Of a stretch of DNA of 64,000 bases, positions 9,075 through 17,093 are shown one piece after another; position 1 is the first letter of the stretch; each line of letters begins with the position of its first letter. Below the pieces are notes generated by a model that was not told the DNA's origin, ran no database searches, and worked only from the letters and a program-made list of their open reading frames with translations. Position numbers and translations under genes: made by a program. The DNA is from Veillonella sp. DNF00869. Its GTDB lineage: Bacteria; Bacillota; Negativicutes; Veillonellales; Veillonellaceae. Location: contig NZ_KQ960771.1 in NCBI RefSeq assembly GCF_001553345.1, positions 245,452-309,451 of the forward strand, given 5' to 3'.

Positions 9075-9527
9075 CTAGGCTTGACCAATTAGTTCCACTT
9101 TAATAACTCCCTCTAATTGTCTTACTTCGTGCAATACATCTTCTACTGGTAATGTTAATTCTTTTGTTTCAAAAGAAATATTTACATGTGCTACACCTTG
9201 TAGCGGCAAATTCTGATTAATCGTTAATACACTACCATTATAATCTGCAATAATCCGTAAAATATTAGATAGCATACCAGACTCGTTAGAAATCAGTGCA
9301 TTAATTGACACAATTTTACCTTGTGAAAGTTCATAAAATGGAAATACATAATCTTTGTATTTATAATAAGCAGAACGACTTAAGTCCATTTTTTCAACAG
9401 CTTCATTAATCGTTTTAGCCTCTCCTAGTTGTAAAATAGATTTTACTTTGATCGTTTTTTTAATCGCTTCTGGTAAGATTACTTCATTCACTAAATAAAA
9501 TTTGTCTTTTTTGCCTTTCACAGCCAT
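9075..9527 (-). CDS. ACT domain protein, PheB/UPF0735 family
   Basis: A 150-residue protein with an N-terminal helical region (about 1-65, containing RSAYYKYKDYVFPF) and a C-terminal ACT domain (about 70-145, starting ISNESGMLSNILRIIADYNGSV). This matches the UPF0735/PheB family, often annotated as chorismate-mutase-like although the enzymatic role is unproven. Members commonly sit before hom-thrB in Firmicutes, as here, 18 bases upstream of hom. A regulatory role in aspartate-family amino acid synthesis is likely by position but is inference. Confidence 0.85.
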   Translation of the reverse strand: MAVKGKKDKFYLVNEVILPEAIKKTIKVKSILQLGEAKTINEAVEKMDLSRSAYYKYKDYVFPFYELSQGKIVSINALISNESGMLSNILRIIADYNGSVLTINQNLPLQGVAHVNISFETKELTLPVEDVLHEVRQLEGVIKVELIGQA

Positions 9528-9529
9528 AA

Positions 9530-10528
9530 CTACACCTCTTCACTACTAGTGGAAACGGAACTTGCGATGTGTTGTCCATATAGAGTAAATACGGAATACA
9601 TACCGATAAAAAATGGAACATATTCTGCTACAATCCGCCACGCCACTGCAACTAGCCCCACCGTTCCAATTGGCACAAAAGAAGCAAATAAATACACAAA
9701 TAATCCTTCTGCAACGCCTGTTCCACCTGGTGTAGGAGCAAAATATAAAATTAAATTTAATAAAATCATACGATTTAAGATTTCAACAATACTAATATCT
9801 GAAGTAAACGCATACATCAATGCTGGCGCAATAGCATATAAAAATAATAAGCTCAATGCAGACTCAATAAATACGATAAAGGATTGCATAGGGTTTGCAT
9901 ATAATAAACTAAGCCCCCCATTAAATTCATCCAGCTTAATGAGCCAACCTTTTGGGTTTCCTTTTTTTGTTATCTTACATATCCAAGTTACTAAGCATTT
10001 CATAAGTCGCGTTTGTAATAGATACATTCCCATAAATGTTGAAATCACAACAAAGATTGATATACCTATCAATTGAGAATTAGTAATATATGGTACATCG
10101 ATAGGCTCTGTTACCAGAATAAACGGTAACATGATGATTAAAAATAAAATAGAAAATACAGTTCGCACTAACACGATAGGTGCTGCTTTACCGATAGGTA
10201 CATGATAAGACCGTAAAATCAAAGCCTGTGCTACCGCACCACCACTAGCACCAGGTGTTAGCATAGCCATAAAATAATTACCAAATATAACTCGTAGAAT
10301 AGCAATTAGGGATAAACTATATCCACCCATACGTACCAACCGTTGTAACCGCAAACCATCAAAGTACATACCTAAAGCAAGTGCTACCATTGCCAACAAT
10401 AAAGATGTAAAGTTAAATGTACCTAATGTAGCTAATGAATCTAAATCAATTGTAAAATAAATTGTTATACCTGACACAATAAGGAGTAAAAATCCAATGA
10501 AGATTCCTCGCTTTGCCATGGTGCTCAT
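9530..10528 (-). CDS. Polytopic membrane protein, lysylphosphatidylglycerol synthase/UPF0104 flippase-like
   Basis: A 332-residue protein with about eight hydrophobic segments, the first at residues 8-28. It resembles the lysylphosphatidylglycerol synthetase transmembrane region (UPF0104, AglD-like), with family patterns FFMAMLTPGASGGAVAQALIL (split here across about 89-109) and FAPTPGGTGVAEG near 263-275. Members without the soluble transferase domain are thought to move lipids or help glycolipid synthesis. The start overlaps the YdjC-like deacetylase stop by four bases, suggesting coupled translation and shared envelope work. Confidence 0.8.
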   Translation of the reverse strand: MSTMAKRGIFIGFLLLIVSGITIYFTIDLDSLATLGTFNFTSLLLAMVALALGMYFDGLRLQRLVRMGGYSLSLIAILRVIFGNYFMAMLTPGASGGAVAQALILRSYHVPIGKAAPIVLVRTVFSILFLIIMLPFILVTEPIDVPYITNSQLIGISIFVVISTFMGMYLLQTRLMKCLVTWICKITKKGNPKGWLIKLDEFNGGLSLLYANPMQSFIVFIESALSLLFLYAIAPALMYAFTSDISIVEILNRMILLNLILYFAPTPGGTGVAEGLFVYLFASFVPIGTVGLVAVAWRIVAEYVPFFIGMYSVFTLYGQHIASSVSTSSEEV

Positions 10529-11391
10529 GAACGTTCTCCTTCAGTCCATTGTCCATAATGGATGAGACTAATATCATGAGTAGCAATATATTCTTTTACT
10601 CTAGCAGATGTCATAGCCGCTCGTTCCTCATCCCAATGATAGCCCCAATCATACAAGGATCGGAGTGTATGATTATCTTTACCAGGATGTGTCATAATTT
10701 CATGGACCCCTTGTTTCTTAGCAACTTTTTTTAAAATTGCTAACAAAGATTCTTCCCTCAATTGACCACCATTCATCATACCCCAAAAATATAGGGGCGA
10801 TGAAAATCCAAAATCACGAGATATAGTGTAGGCTTGTTGTGTGATAACCGTTAGCCCTACTTTACCAATCCAACGACCTAGTGAAGACACACCATTCATT
10901 AAAAATGGAGTTTCATCGGGCATACGAATCTTAGTTAAACCATAGCGCTTCATTTGTTCTGCCACTATAGGCAACACTTGTGGTAGTACATGCATATGTT
11001 GATGTCCATCTACATGTGTTATAGGTAATCCTGTAGACATTACTTTTTGAAATTGTGCTTCAATTTCTTTTCGCAATTCAGAACCTTTTATACGTCCGGT
11101 ATACAGCCGTTTTATAAATTCTGTGTGTGTCATAGGAAATTTACCATCTATCAACAGACTTGGAATTTCCTTAGGATCACAAACAGGAGAAAGCCCCCCG
11201 ACCAAGCAAACATGCAATCCCACGCCTAGTGTGGGCGTTGTCTTAGATAATGATAAGGCATCCTCAAAATAGTCTCCAGATGCCAATAAAGACGTACTTG
11301 TTACTATTCCTTGTTGATGACTTTCTAGGATTCCTTCATTAATAAGAGGATGTAAACCAAAGTCATCTGCATTCACAATTAGACGTTTCAT
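10525..11391 (-). CDS. YdjC/ChbG-family carbohydrate deacetylase
   Basis: A 288-residue YdjC-fold protein. The metal-binding pattern is visible: NADDFG at residues 6-11, GLHVCL near 57-62 and the central HVDGHQHMHVLP near 122-133. The family removes N-acetyl groups from sugars; HpnK, a relative, acts in lipid-linked glycan pathways. Overlap with the flippase-like gene suggests the substrate is a lipid-linked or envelope sugar rather than chitobiose, but this is inference from context. Confidence 0.85.
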   Translation of the reverse strand: MKRLIVNADDFGLHPLINEGILESHQQGIVTSTSLLASGDYFEDALSLSKTTPTLGVGLHVCLVGGLSPVCDPKEIPSLLIDGKFPMTHTEFIKRLYTGRIKGSELRKEIEAQFQKVMSTGLPITHVDGHQHMHVLPQVLPIVAEQMKRYGLTKIRMPDETPFLMNGVSSLGRWIGKVGLTVITQQAYTISRDFGFSSPLYFWGMMNGGQLREESLLAILKKVAKKQGVHEIMTHPGKDNHTLRSLYDWGYHWDEERAAMTSARVKEYIATHDISLIHYGQWTEGERS

Positions 11392-11450
11392 AGTTACCTT
11401 CCTGTACGCACTAAATGGATAATTGTATTCTTATTCTACCAAAATTATTG

Positions 11451-12257
11451 CTATTTGGATAGACAAAGTTTTCTTTCTTGTACTTTATACATGCACAAAG
11501 CTCCAGCTATGGCAACATTCAGAGATTCCATGGGACCATACATGGGGATAGAAATTCTCTGTGTAACCAACTGTAATATATCCTCTGAAATACCATTTGC
11601 TTCATTTCCTAGAGCAATCATAGTGGCCCCTGCATAACTTGGTTCTCCATAGTTAACACTATCTTCTAAAACAGTTCCATACAATTTGATTCCTTGCTCT
11701 TCTATAAGCTTTACTACACTATCTTTTGTGACATTTGTATAAATCGGTAATTTACACAATCCACTCATAGTACTACGCACTGTTTTTTCATTGTATATAT
11801 CTACCGTATTAGATGTTAAAAACATAGCCCTTACACCAGCACCAACAGCAGTTCGTATTAAAGTTCCTAAATTGCCTGGATCTTGTACTCCATCAATGAG
11901 TACATATAGACCATTCTCTTTTACACGAAAATCTTCTAGTCGATGTACTTTTTGACATACTACAGCAATTATACCTTGTCCATGAACGGTTGTTTCAATC
12001 CCTTTCCATAAGTTATCTGAAATGGAAAATATCTGTACGTCATAGATACCACATAAGGATAGCAATGGATCTAACTGTTCCTGTTTTATGGATTCTATGT
12101 TGACAATGACATACCGTACTGTACCAGTAGGCAGCATATCTATGACTGTACGATATCCTTCAGCTACAAATTCCTGATGCGTAGTACGATATTTTCGTTT
12201 ATATAATTGTACAATGTGCTTAATTTTTTTATTATCTCGTGAAATAATATCTTCCAT
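11451..12257 (-). CDS. TrmH/SpoU-family 2'-O RNA methyltransferase
   Basis: A 268-residue SPOUT methyltransferase. The N-terminal substrate-binding region (about 1-95) opens with IISRDNKKIKHIVQL. The C-terminal knot has the three family motifs: DGVQDPGNLGTLIRTA (about 127-142), ALGNEANGIS (about 215-224) and SIPMYGPMESLNVAIAGAL (about 236-254). Such enzymes methylate ribose in rRNA or tRNA. The exact target cannot be read from sequence. It ends 59 bases before the ydjC start and begins 13 bases after the ABC transporter gene. Confidence 0.92.
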   Translation of the reverse strand: MEDIISRDNKKIKHIVQLYKRKYRTTHQEFVAEGYRTVIDMLPTGTVRYVIVNIESIKQEQLDPLLSLCGIYDVQIFSISDNLWKGIETTVHGQGIIAVVCQKVHRLEDFRVKENGLYVLIDGVQDPGNLGTLIRTAVGAGVRAMFLTSNTVDIYNEKTVRSTMSGLCKLPIYTNVTKDSVVKLIEEQGIKLYGTVLEDSVNYGEPSYAGATMIALGNEANGISEDILQLVTQRISIPMYGPMESLNVAIAGALCMYKVQERKLCLSK

Positions 12258-12269
12258 AATACCCTTTCT

Positions 12270-14003
12270 TTATGCATTCCATAATTGATAAAACAAACCT
12301 TTTTGACCTAGCACTTTCTCTAAGGTACCTTGTTCTACAATTTCACCATCGGATATGACAATAATTTTTGTAGCATCACGTAACGTTGACAAACGATGTG
12401 CTATGGCAATCATCGTTTTATCACCTTTCATATCTGCAATAGATTGTTGCAATAATTCTTCTGTGTGACTATCTATATTGGAAGTAGCCTCATCAAATAC
12501 TAATAATGATTTATTCTGTACCAAGGTTCTAGCCAAAGACAATAATTGGCGTTGCCCCTGTGAAAGTAAAGATCCTAAATATCCCACAGGTGTTTGATAT
12601 CCCTCTTCCAAACGCTGTACAGAGCTATCTAAATGAGCCCGTTTAGCAGCTTCTTTTATCATTTCTTCTGTAATAGAACTATCAAACAAAGAAATATTCT
12701 CTTCAATAGAACCTTTAAACAAATGGGAGTCTTGGAATACATAGCCCATTGATTGGCGTATGATCCTTGCGTCTAATGAACTCAAATCATGTCCATTTAT
12801 ACGAATACATCCTTTCGTAGGCTGTTCAAACCCAAGTAATAATTGCATCATCGTGGACTTACCCCCACCGGATGGACCTGCTATTCCTAAGAATTCCCCC
12901 TCCTGTAAGGACCAATTAATATCTTTCAATACATAATTTTCTGTTCCATCATAAGAAAAATAGACATGATCAAACTCGATAGAATGAATAGAAGAAAATT
13001 CTTTTGGTATCACAATATTCTTTTGTACCTGCTTAGTTTCACTTTCCAACATAGGTAAAATACGTTCTGCTCCTGCTAAGGCAGACTGTAAATTACCATA
13101 TTTTTCAGCAATTTCTTTGATAGGTTCAAAAATCCGATTAATATATTGTAAAAATGCAAAAACAGTGCCTGCCTCCGTAATAGAATCAAAATATCCAGTC
13201 ACAGTAAAAATAGCAATAAGAGCTACAAAAAATAATCCATCTACAATTGGCCTAAAAATAGCAAATGTTTTTACCTCAAATAGGCCTGCCTCTAGAAACT
13301 CTCGACTTACCTTATCGTAGCTTTTTTCCATGATAATTTCACCTACATAGGTCTTAATCATCAAAATAGCATTTAACATTTCTTGTACGGATGCATTGGA
13401 TGCAGCTACTTTACTACGAACGCCTCTGAAAGCTTTTCTAGCATACTTACGATAGATAAAAATAACCCCAGCAAATACAGGCACTAATAGTAATACTATG
13501 GTAGCCAATGTAGTGTCTATAAAGAACATAAACGCTAAAATACCAATAATCTGAAAGATACTACTACTTATTTTTACGAGCACCTCTGTATATAAAGTGC
13601 GAATCGACTCTGTATCATTGGTAACTCTTGTCACTAAATTTCCTACAGGATACGCCGTAAACTCTCTAGGACTCATAGTCAATATATTTTCAAAAATTTT
13701 ATTTCTAATATCATAGATGATACGTTGTCCAAAACTTTGCAAAGCATAGTTTTCAACACCTAATGCAATCATTCCAAACAAAATTAATCCAATATAGGCG
13801 ACTGCATAATTCGTTATGAGTCCCATATCTTTAGTTGCCACGCCTACATCGATAAATTCTTTCATAATAACTGGTCGTACTAATTGCACTCCTAGCACTA
13901 GAAGTAACATAGAAACACCAAGACACATATAGGACATATACGGTTTTATAAATGTGCACAAATGTAATAGCACATGATAATCTGTTTTTTGTTTAGTTCT
14001 CAT
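12270..14003 (-). CDS. ABC exporter half-transporter, canonical ATPase site
   Basis: A 577-residue fusion of a six-helix membrane domain (about 20-310) and an ATPase domain (about 340-577). The Walker A is GPSGGGKST, the signature is LSQGQ, and the Walker B LLVFDEATSN ends in the catalytic Glu. It overlaps the partner gene by 11 bases, so the two form a heterodimeric type IV exporter of the YheIH/BmrCD kind. Such pumps expel drugs, lipids or peptides; the substrate is not evident. Confidence 0.93.
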   Translation of the reverse strand: MRTKQKTDYHVLLHLCTFIKPYMSYMCLGVSMLLLVLGVQLVRPVIMKEFIDVGVATKDMGLITNYAVAYIGLILFGMIALGVENYALQSFGQRIIYDIRNKIFENILTMSPREFTAYPVGNLVTRVTNDTESIRTLYTEVLVKISSSIFQIIGILAFMFFIDTTLATIVLLLVPVFAGVIFIYRKYARKAFRGVRSKVAASNASVQEMLNAILMIKTYVGEIIMEKSYDKVSREFLEAGLFEVKTFAIFRPIVDGLFFVALIAIFTVTGYFDSITEAGTVFAFLQYINRIFEPIKEIAEKYGNLQSALAGAERILPMLESETKQVQKNIVIPKEFSSIHSIEFDHVYFSYDGTENYVLKDINWSLQEGEFLGIAGPSGGGKSTMMQLLLGFEQPTKGCIRINGHDLSSLDARIIRQSMGYVFQDSHLFKGSIEENISLFDSSITEEMIKEAAKRAHLDSSVQRLEEGYQTPVGYLGSLLSQGQRQLLSLARTLVQNKSLLVFDEATSNIDSHTEELLQQSIADMKGDKTMIAIAHRLSTLRDATKIIVISDGEIVEQGTLEKVLGQKGLFYQLWNA

Positions 14004-15729
14004 GGCTATCTCCTCGCTTTTGCAACATCACCAACTGATGATACATACCTTTTTGTTGTAATAATTCTGAATGCGTACCAGATTCAACGATATGACCTTC
14101 ATGGAACACATAAATACAATCTGCACCTTCTAAGGCCTCTAAGCGCTGTGAAATGCATATAATAGTTTGTTCTGTATTAGATCGCAATGTGTCTAAGATA
14201 TGACATAAACTATGAGCATCTAACGCAGAGAAAGCATCATCTAAAAGCAAGTAGGGAGCATCTTTAAAGAATGCACGAGCCAAAGAAATTCGTTGTCGTT
14301 GTCCTCCAGATACATCGGTACCACCTTCTTCTAAGTGATCATACTTACGATTCCCTTCAATACGTTCCTCTAAATCTCTAAATAACCCCGCCCGTTGAGC
14401 AGCTTCTTCAATAGTCATTGACAAATCTTTTCCATTGATATAACCAAATTGAATATTCTCTCTAATGGATACACTTAGTAAAGAAGGCGTGGATGATGCA
14501 TAGGCGATACTATGACGTAATGTACTAAGCGGAATATCTTGAATATCGGTAGAACCAAAATAGATACTATGTTTAGGGGCATGCTGAATATCCAATAATA
14601 ATTTAAATAAAGTAGACTTTCCCGATCCCGGCCCACCAACGATACCAATAAAAGCTCCTTTTGGAATATGCATAGATACATCTTTTAAAATTGGTTCCTT
14701 GCTAGTAGCATAGGCGAAGTTTAACCCTTCTATATGTATATCTTCTAGTGGTAAGTGCCCTACTTGTTCTTGAATTTCTTCCTGAGGAAGTTCAAAGAAC
14801 TCTTCCATTCGTTCCAAGGAGGCCAAGCCTTTTTGCAATACAGATGTTAAAGAGCCAATCGCCATGATTGGTCCTATAACAAGCATGACATACCCATTAA
14901 GTGCCACAAATTCGCCTACTGTTAGTTCTCCATTGATGATAGCTTGACCACACACATACATATTAAGTGCATAGCAAACAAAGGGTGCCATATACGTTAA
15001 TGGAGTCAGTAAGGAATCAATTCGCACCACATCTAGATTATTTTCATAGTTCTTTTCATTCACTTTTATAAACCGTTTCCAGCTTGTATACTCCTTGTTG
15101 AATGCACGAATGACTGCCATACCTAAAAATAACTCTTGAGCATATTCTGTCACATCACTGTAGGAACTTTGTGCTTTCTTTTGACGACTTCGTAAATGTT
15201 TTGAAAGCTTCAACATGCCATACACAATAAATGGCATCGGCAATATAGTCACCATTGCTAACCAGAGGGACATCTTTTGAACAAGGATACAAAACGCAAT
15301 GACCCCAAAGAATAAGGCATCTACAAATAACATAACCCCTAATCCCAGAGACACACGTAGAGAGGTTACATCATTTGTCATCAAAGCCATAACTTTTCCT
15401 GGACCATGTTCATCATAATAAGATGTAGGAATGCGTAAGGCATGTCGAAATAACTCTCGACGTAAATAAAACTCAAAATTACGGATAGAACCTAGAAGCA
15501 TATGACGAGAGATAAATTTTAACACAGTAATAACAATACCTAATACGATAAACCACCATACATACTGCCAGATTCCATCTTTGCCAACATATAATGTATT
15601 GATAGCTTCCCCCATCCAAGAAGGAACCAGTAAGAATAGCCCATTTATAGTAAGTAGTAATATGATTCCAATAATATATTTATACGAATGATCTTTGAAA
15701 AAGTATCGGAATAAATGAAAACCTTTCAT
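13993..15729 (-). CDS. ABC exporter half-transporter, degenerate ATPase site
   Basis: About 578 residues from the ATG at 15729, which has a G-rich ribosome site; an ATG at 15741 is a weaker option. The membrane domain is followed by an ATPase with Walker A GGPGSGKST, signature SGGQRQ and Walker B YLLLDDAFSALD. Here the catalytic Glu after the Walker B Asp is Asp. That substitution is typical of the degenerate half in heterodimeric exporters. It is the first gene of the pair and diverges from tpx. Confidence 0.93.
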   Translation of the reverse strand: MKGFHLFRYFFKDHSYKYIIGIILLLTINGLFLLVPSWMGEAINTLYVGKDGIWQYVWWFIVLGIVITVLKFISRHMLLGSIRNFEFYLRRELFRHALRIPTSYYDEHGPGKVMALMTNDVTSLRVSLGLGVMLFVDALFFGVIAFCILVQKMSLWLAMVTILPMPFIVYGMLKLSKHLRSRQKKAQSSYSDVTEYAQELFLGMAVIRAFNKEYTSWKRFIKVNEKNYENNLDVVRIDSLLTPLTYMAPFVCYALNMYVCGQAIINGELTVGEFVALNGYVMLVIGPIMAIGSLTSVLQKGLASLERMEEFFELPQEEIQEQVGHLPLEDIHIEGLNFAYATSKEPILKDVSMHIPKGAFIGIVGGPGSGKSTLFKLLLDIQHAPKHSIYFGSTDIQDIPLSTLRHSIAYASSTPSLLSVSIRENIQFGYINGKDLSMTIEEAAQRAGLFRDLEERIEGNRKYDHLEEGGTDVSGGQRQRISLARAFFKDAPYLLLDDAFSALDAHSLCHILDTLRSNTEQTIICISQRLEALEGADCIYVFHEGHIVESGTHSELLQQKGMYHQLVMLQKRGDSHEN

Positions 15730-15776
15730 AAGTACCCCCATTCTATGATAATTTCGATTTTTTTCGATAAAGTTTA

Positions 15777-15806
15777 TTTACTAATTTTATTGTACCATGT
15801 TATAAT
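15777..15806 (+). promoter_or_regulatory. Sigma-A-like promoter of tpx
   Basis: TTTACT (15777-15782), 18-bp spacer and a perfect TATAAT (15801-15806). The -10 lies inside a 15-bp palindrome, so a bound repressor would block it. Confidence 0.7.
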
Positions 15807-15818
15807 GTCATTATACAA
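15789..15818 (-). promoter_or_regulatory. Sigma-A-like promoter of the ABC exporter operon
   Basis: On the minus strand TTGTAT (15813-15818), 18-bp spacer, then TGGTACAAT with -10 at 15789-15794. It overlaps the tpx promoter on the other strand, and the palindrome at 15801-15815 covers its spacer. Confidence 0.6.
15801..15815. promoter_or_regulatory. Perfect 7-1-7 palindrome, candidate operator
   Basis: TATAATGTCATTATA is a perfect inverted repeat with one central base. Length and spacing resemble PerR/Fur-type boxes, but the half-site is not the textbook one. It overlaps both divergent promoters. Regulator identity is inference. Confidence 0.6.
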
Positions 15819-15853
15819 AAGATAATATTCCGTATTTTAAGGAGGAACATACA

Positions 15854-16369
15854 ATGGAAAAACGTACAGGTGTAGTAACATTTGCAGGTAACCCAATCGC
15901 TTTATTAGGTAATGAAGTAAAAGTAGGTGATAAAGCTCCTGCATTCACACTATTAGACAATGGCTTAGGTGAAAAAACATTAGCTGATTATGCTGGTAAA
16001 GTTAAAGTTATTTCTGTAGTACCATCTTTGGATACTGGCGTATGTGATGCGCAAACTCGTTGGTTTAATCAAAACGTTTCTAAATTAGGTGAAAACGTTG
16101 TTGTATTGACAGTATCCGTAGACTTACCATTCGCTCAAAAACGTTGGTGTGGTGCTGCTGGTATCGACCAAGTTGAAACTTTATCTGACCACCGCGATCT
16201 TTCTTTCGGCGAAAATTATGGTTTCATTCTTGAAGGCTTACGCTTATTATCTCGTGGTATCGTTGTCATCGACAAAGACGATGTAGTTCGTTATGTAGAA
16301 TACGTACCAGAGGTAACTTCTGCTGTAAACTTTGATGCAGCTGAAGCGGCTACTAAAGCGTTAGTATAA
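15854..16369 (+). CDS. tpx: Thiol peroxidase (atypical 2-Cys peroxiredoxin)
   Basis: A 171-residue Tpx, the normal family length. The peroxidatic cysteine is Cys64 in [15 protein letters not shown] and the resolving cysteine is Cys99 in RWCGAAG. The N-terminal [20 protein letters not shown] pattern is typical. It reduces hydrogen and lipid peroxides using thioredoxin. AAGGAGG precedes the ATG. Codon use is biased as in a highly expressed gene. It has its own promoter and terminator, so it is monocistronic. Confidence 0.97.
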   Translation: MEKRTGVVTFAGNPIALLGNEVKVGDKAPAFTLLDNGLGEKTLADYAGKVKVISVVPSLDTGVCDAQTRWFNQNVSKLGENVVVLTVSVDLPFAQKRWCGAAGIDQVETLSDHRDLSFGENYGFILEGLRLLSRGIVVIDKDDVVRYVEYVPEVTSAVNFDAAEAATKALV

Positions 16370-16389
16370 TTGTTACTTACAAAGTATAT

Positions 16390-16423
16390 AAGGGTGCAGT
16401 GATTCGTCACTCCACCCTTTTTT
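16390..16423 (+). terminator. Intrinsic terminator after tpx
   Basis: Stem AAGGGTG-C-AGTGA / TCACT-C-CACCCTT with a TTCG loop, one mismatch, followed by a T-run. Confidence 0.9.
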
Positions 16424-16438
16424 ATTGGAAAGGTCCAA

Positions 16439-16858
16439 ATGAATTATTTTTTGCAACAAATATCTACATTTTTTCAGTGGGTTCTAAACTTCACTCTATT
16501 CTCTATCGGCATTGTATTAACCGTAGCTGTTTTGAATACAGCATTTCATATTGTAACGCTCATACCAGGTTTATTCACAACCGAAGTGGCATATATTACA
16601 TTTTTAGAAGAAATTATTAATTTCTTTCTATTTTTTGAATTCTTATCCTTAGTGGTAAAATATTTTAAAAACAACTTCCACTTCCCTCTTCGTTACTTTA
16701 TCTACATCGGCATTACTGCCATCATTCGACTGATTATTGTATCTCATGAATCTGCTATAGATTTATTTCTTTGGTCTTCTGCTATCTTGGCCTTAGTCAT
16801 CAGTTTAGTATTAGTCGTTCGATATGGTAAAGAGCCTAATACTGGCGAAAGGTTGTAA
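16439..16858 (+). CDS. PsiE-family small membrane protein
   Basis: A 139-residue protein with four predicted hydrophobic segments (about 12-35, 50-72, 83-100 and 108-128). The segment RYFIYIGITAIIRLIIVSHE (about 86-105) closely resembles the core of E. coli PsiE, the phosphate-starvation-inducible protein of unknown function. GGAAAGG precedes the start. It follows tpx behind a terminator, so it probably depends on readthrough or its own weak promoter. The family assignment is firm; the role is unknown. Confidence 0.85.
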   Translation: MNYFLQQISTFFQWVLNFTLFSIGIVLTVAVLNTAFHIVTLIPGLFTTEVAYITFLEEIINFFLFFEFLSLVVKYFKNNFHFPLRYFIYIGITAIIRLIIVSHESAIDLFLWSSAILALVISLVLVVRYGKEPNTGERL

Positions 16859-16942
16859 GTTTTCTCATTATTTATTGTAGGTATATCATCAATAGCTCTA
16901 TGATCTCCTTAATTATAGTAACGATATAGAATCAAAACATGC

Positions 16943-16980
16943 AAAAAGGACTGTTCACGATTTCGTGTTCAGTCCTTTTT
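16943..16980. terminator. Bidirectional intrinsic terminator
   Basis: AAAAAGGACTG...CAGTCCTTTTT with an inner CACGA/TCGTG stem, between the convergent psiE-like and glutamine synthetase genes. Confidence 0.9.
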
Positions 16981-17093
16981 ATTATGCGCAGTACTATGTA
17001 TTTATACTATATGATTGTGGAACCATAACTAGTTTTACATATTTTCATTATCACAATCTATTCGCACATTTACTGCGTTACATATGCTATAAA

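Noticed and set aside
16399..16620. Plus-strand frame overlapping the psiE-like gene start
   Set aside because: It begins inside the tpx terminator and is out of frame with the recognisable PsiE-family protein.
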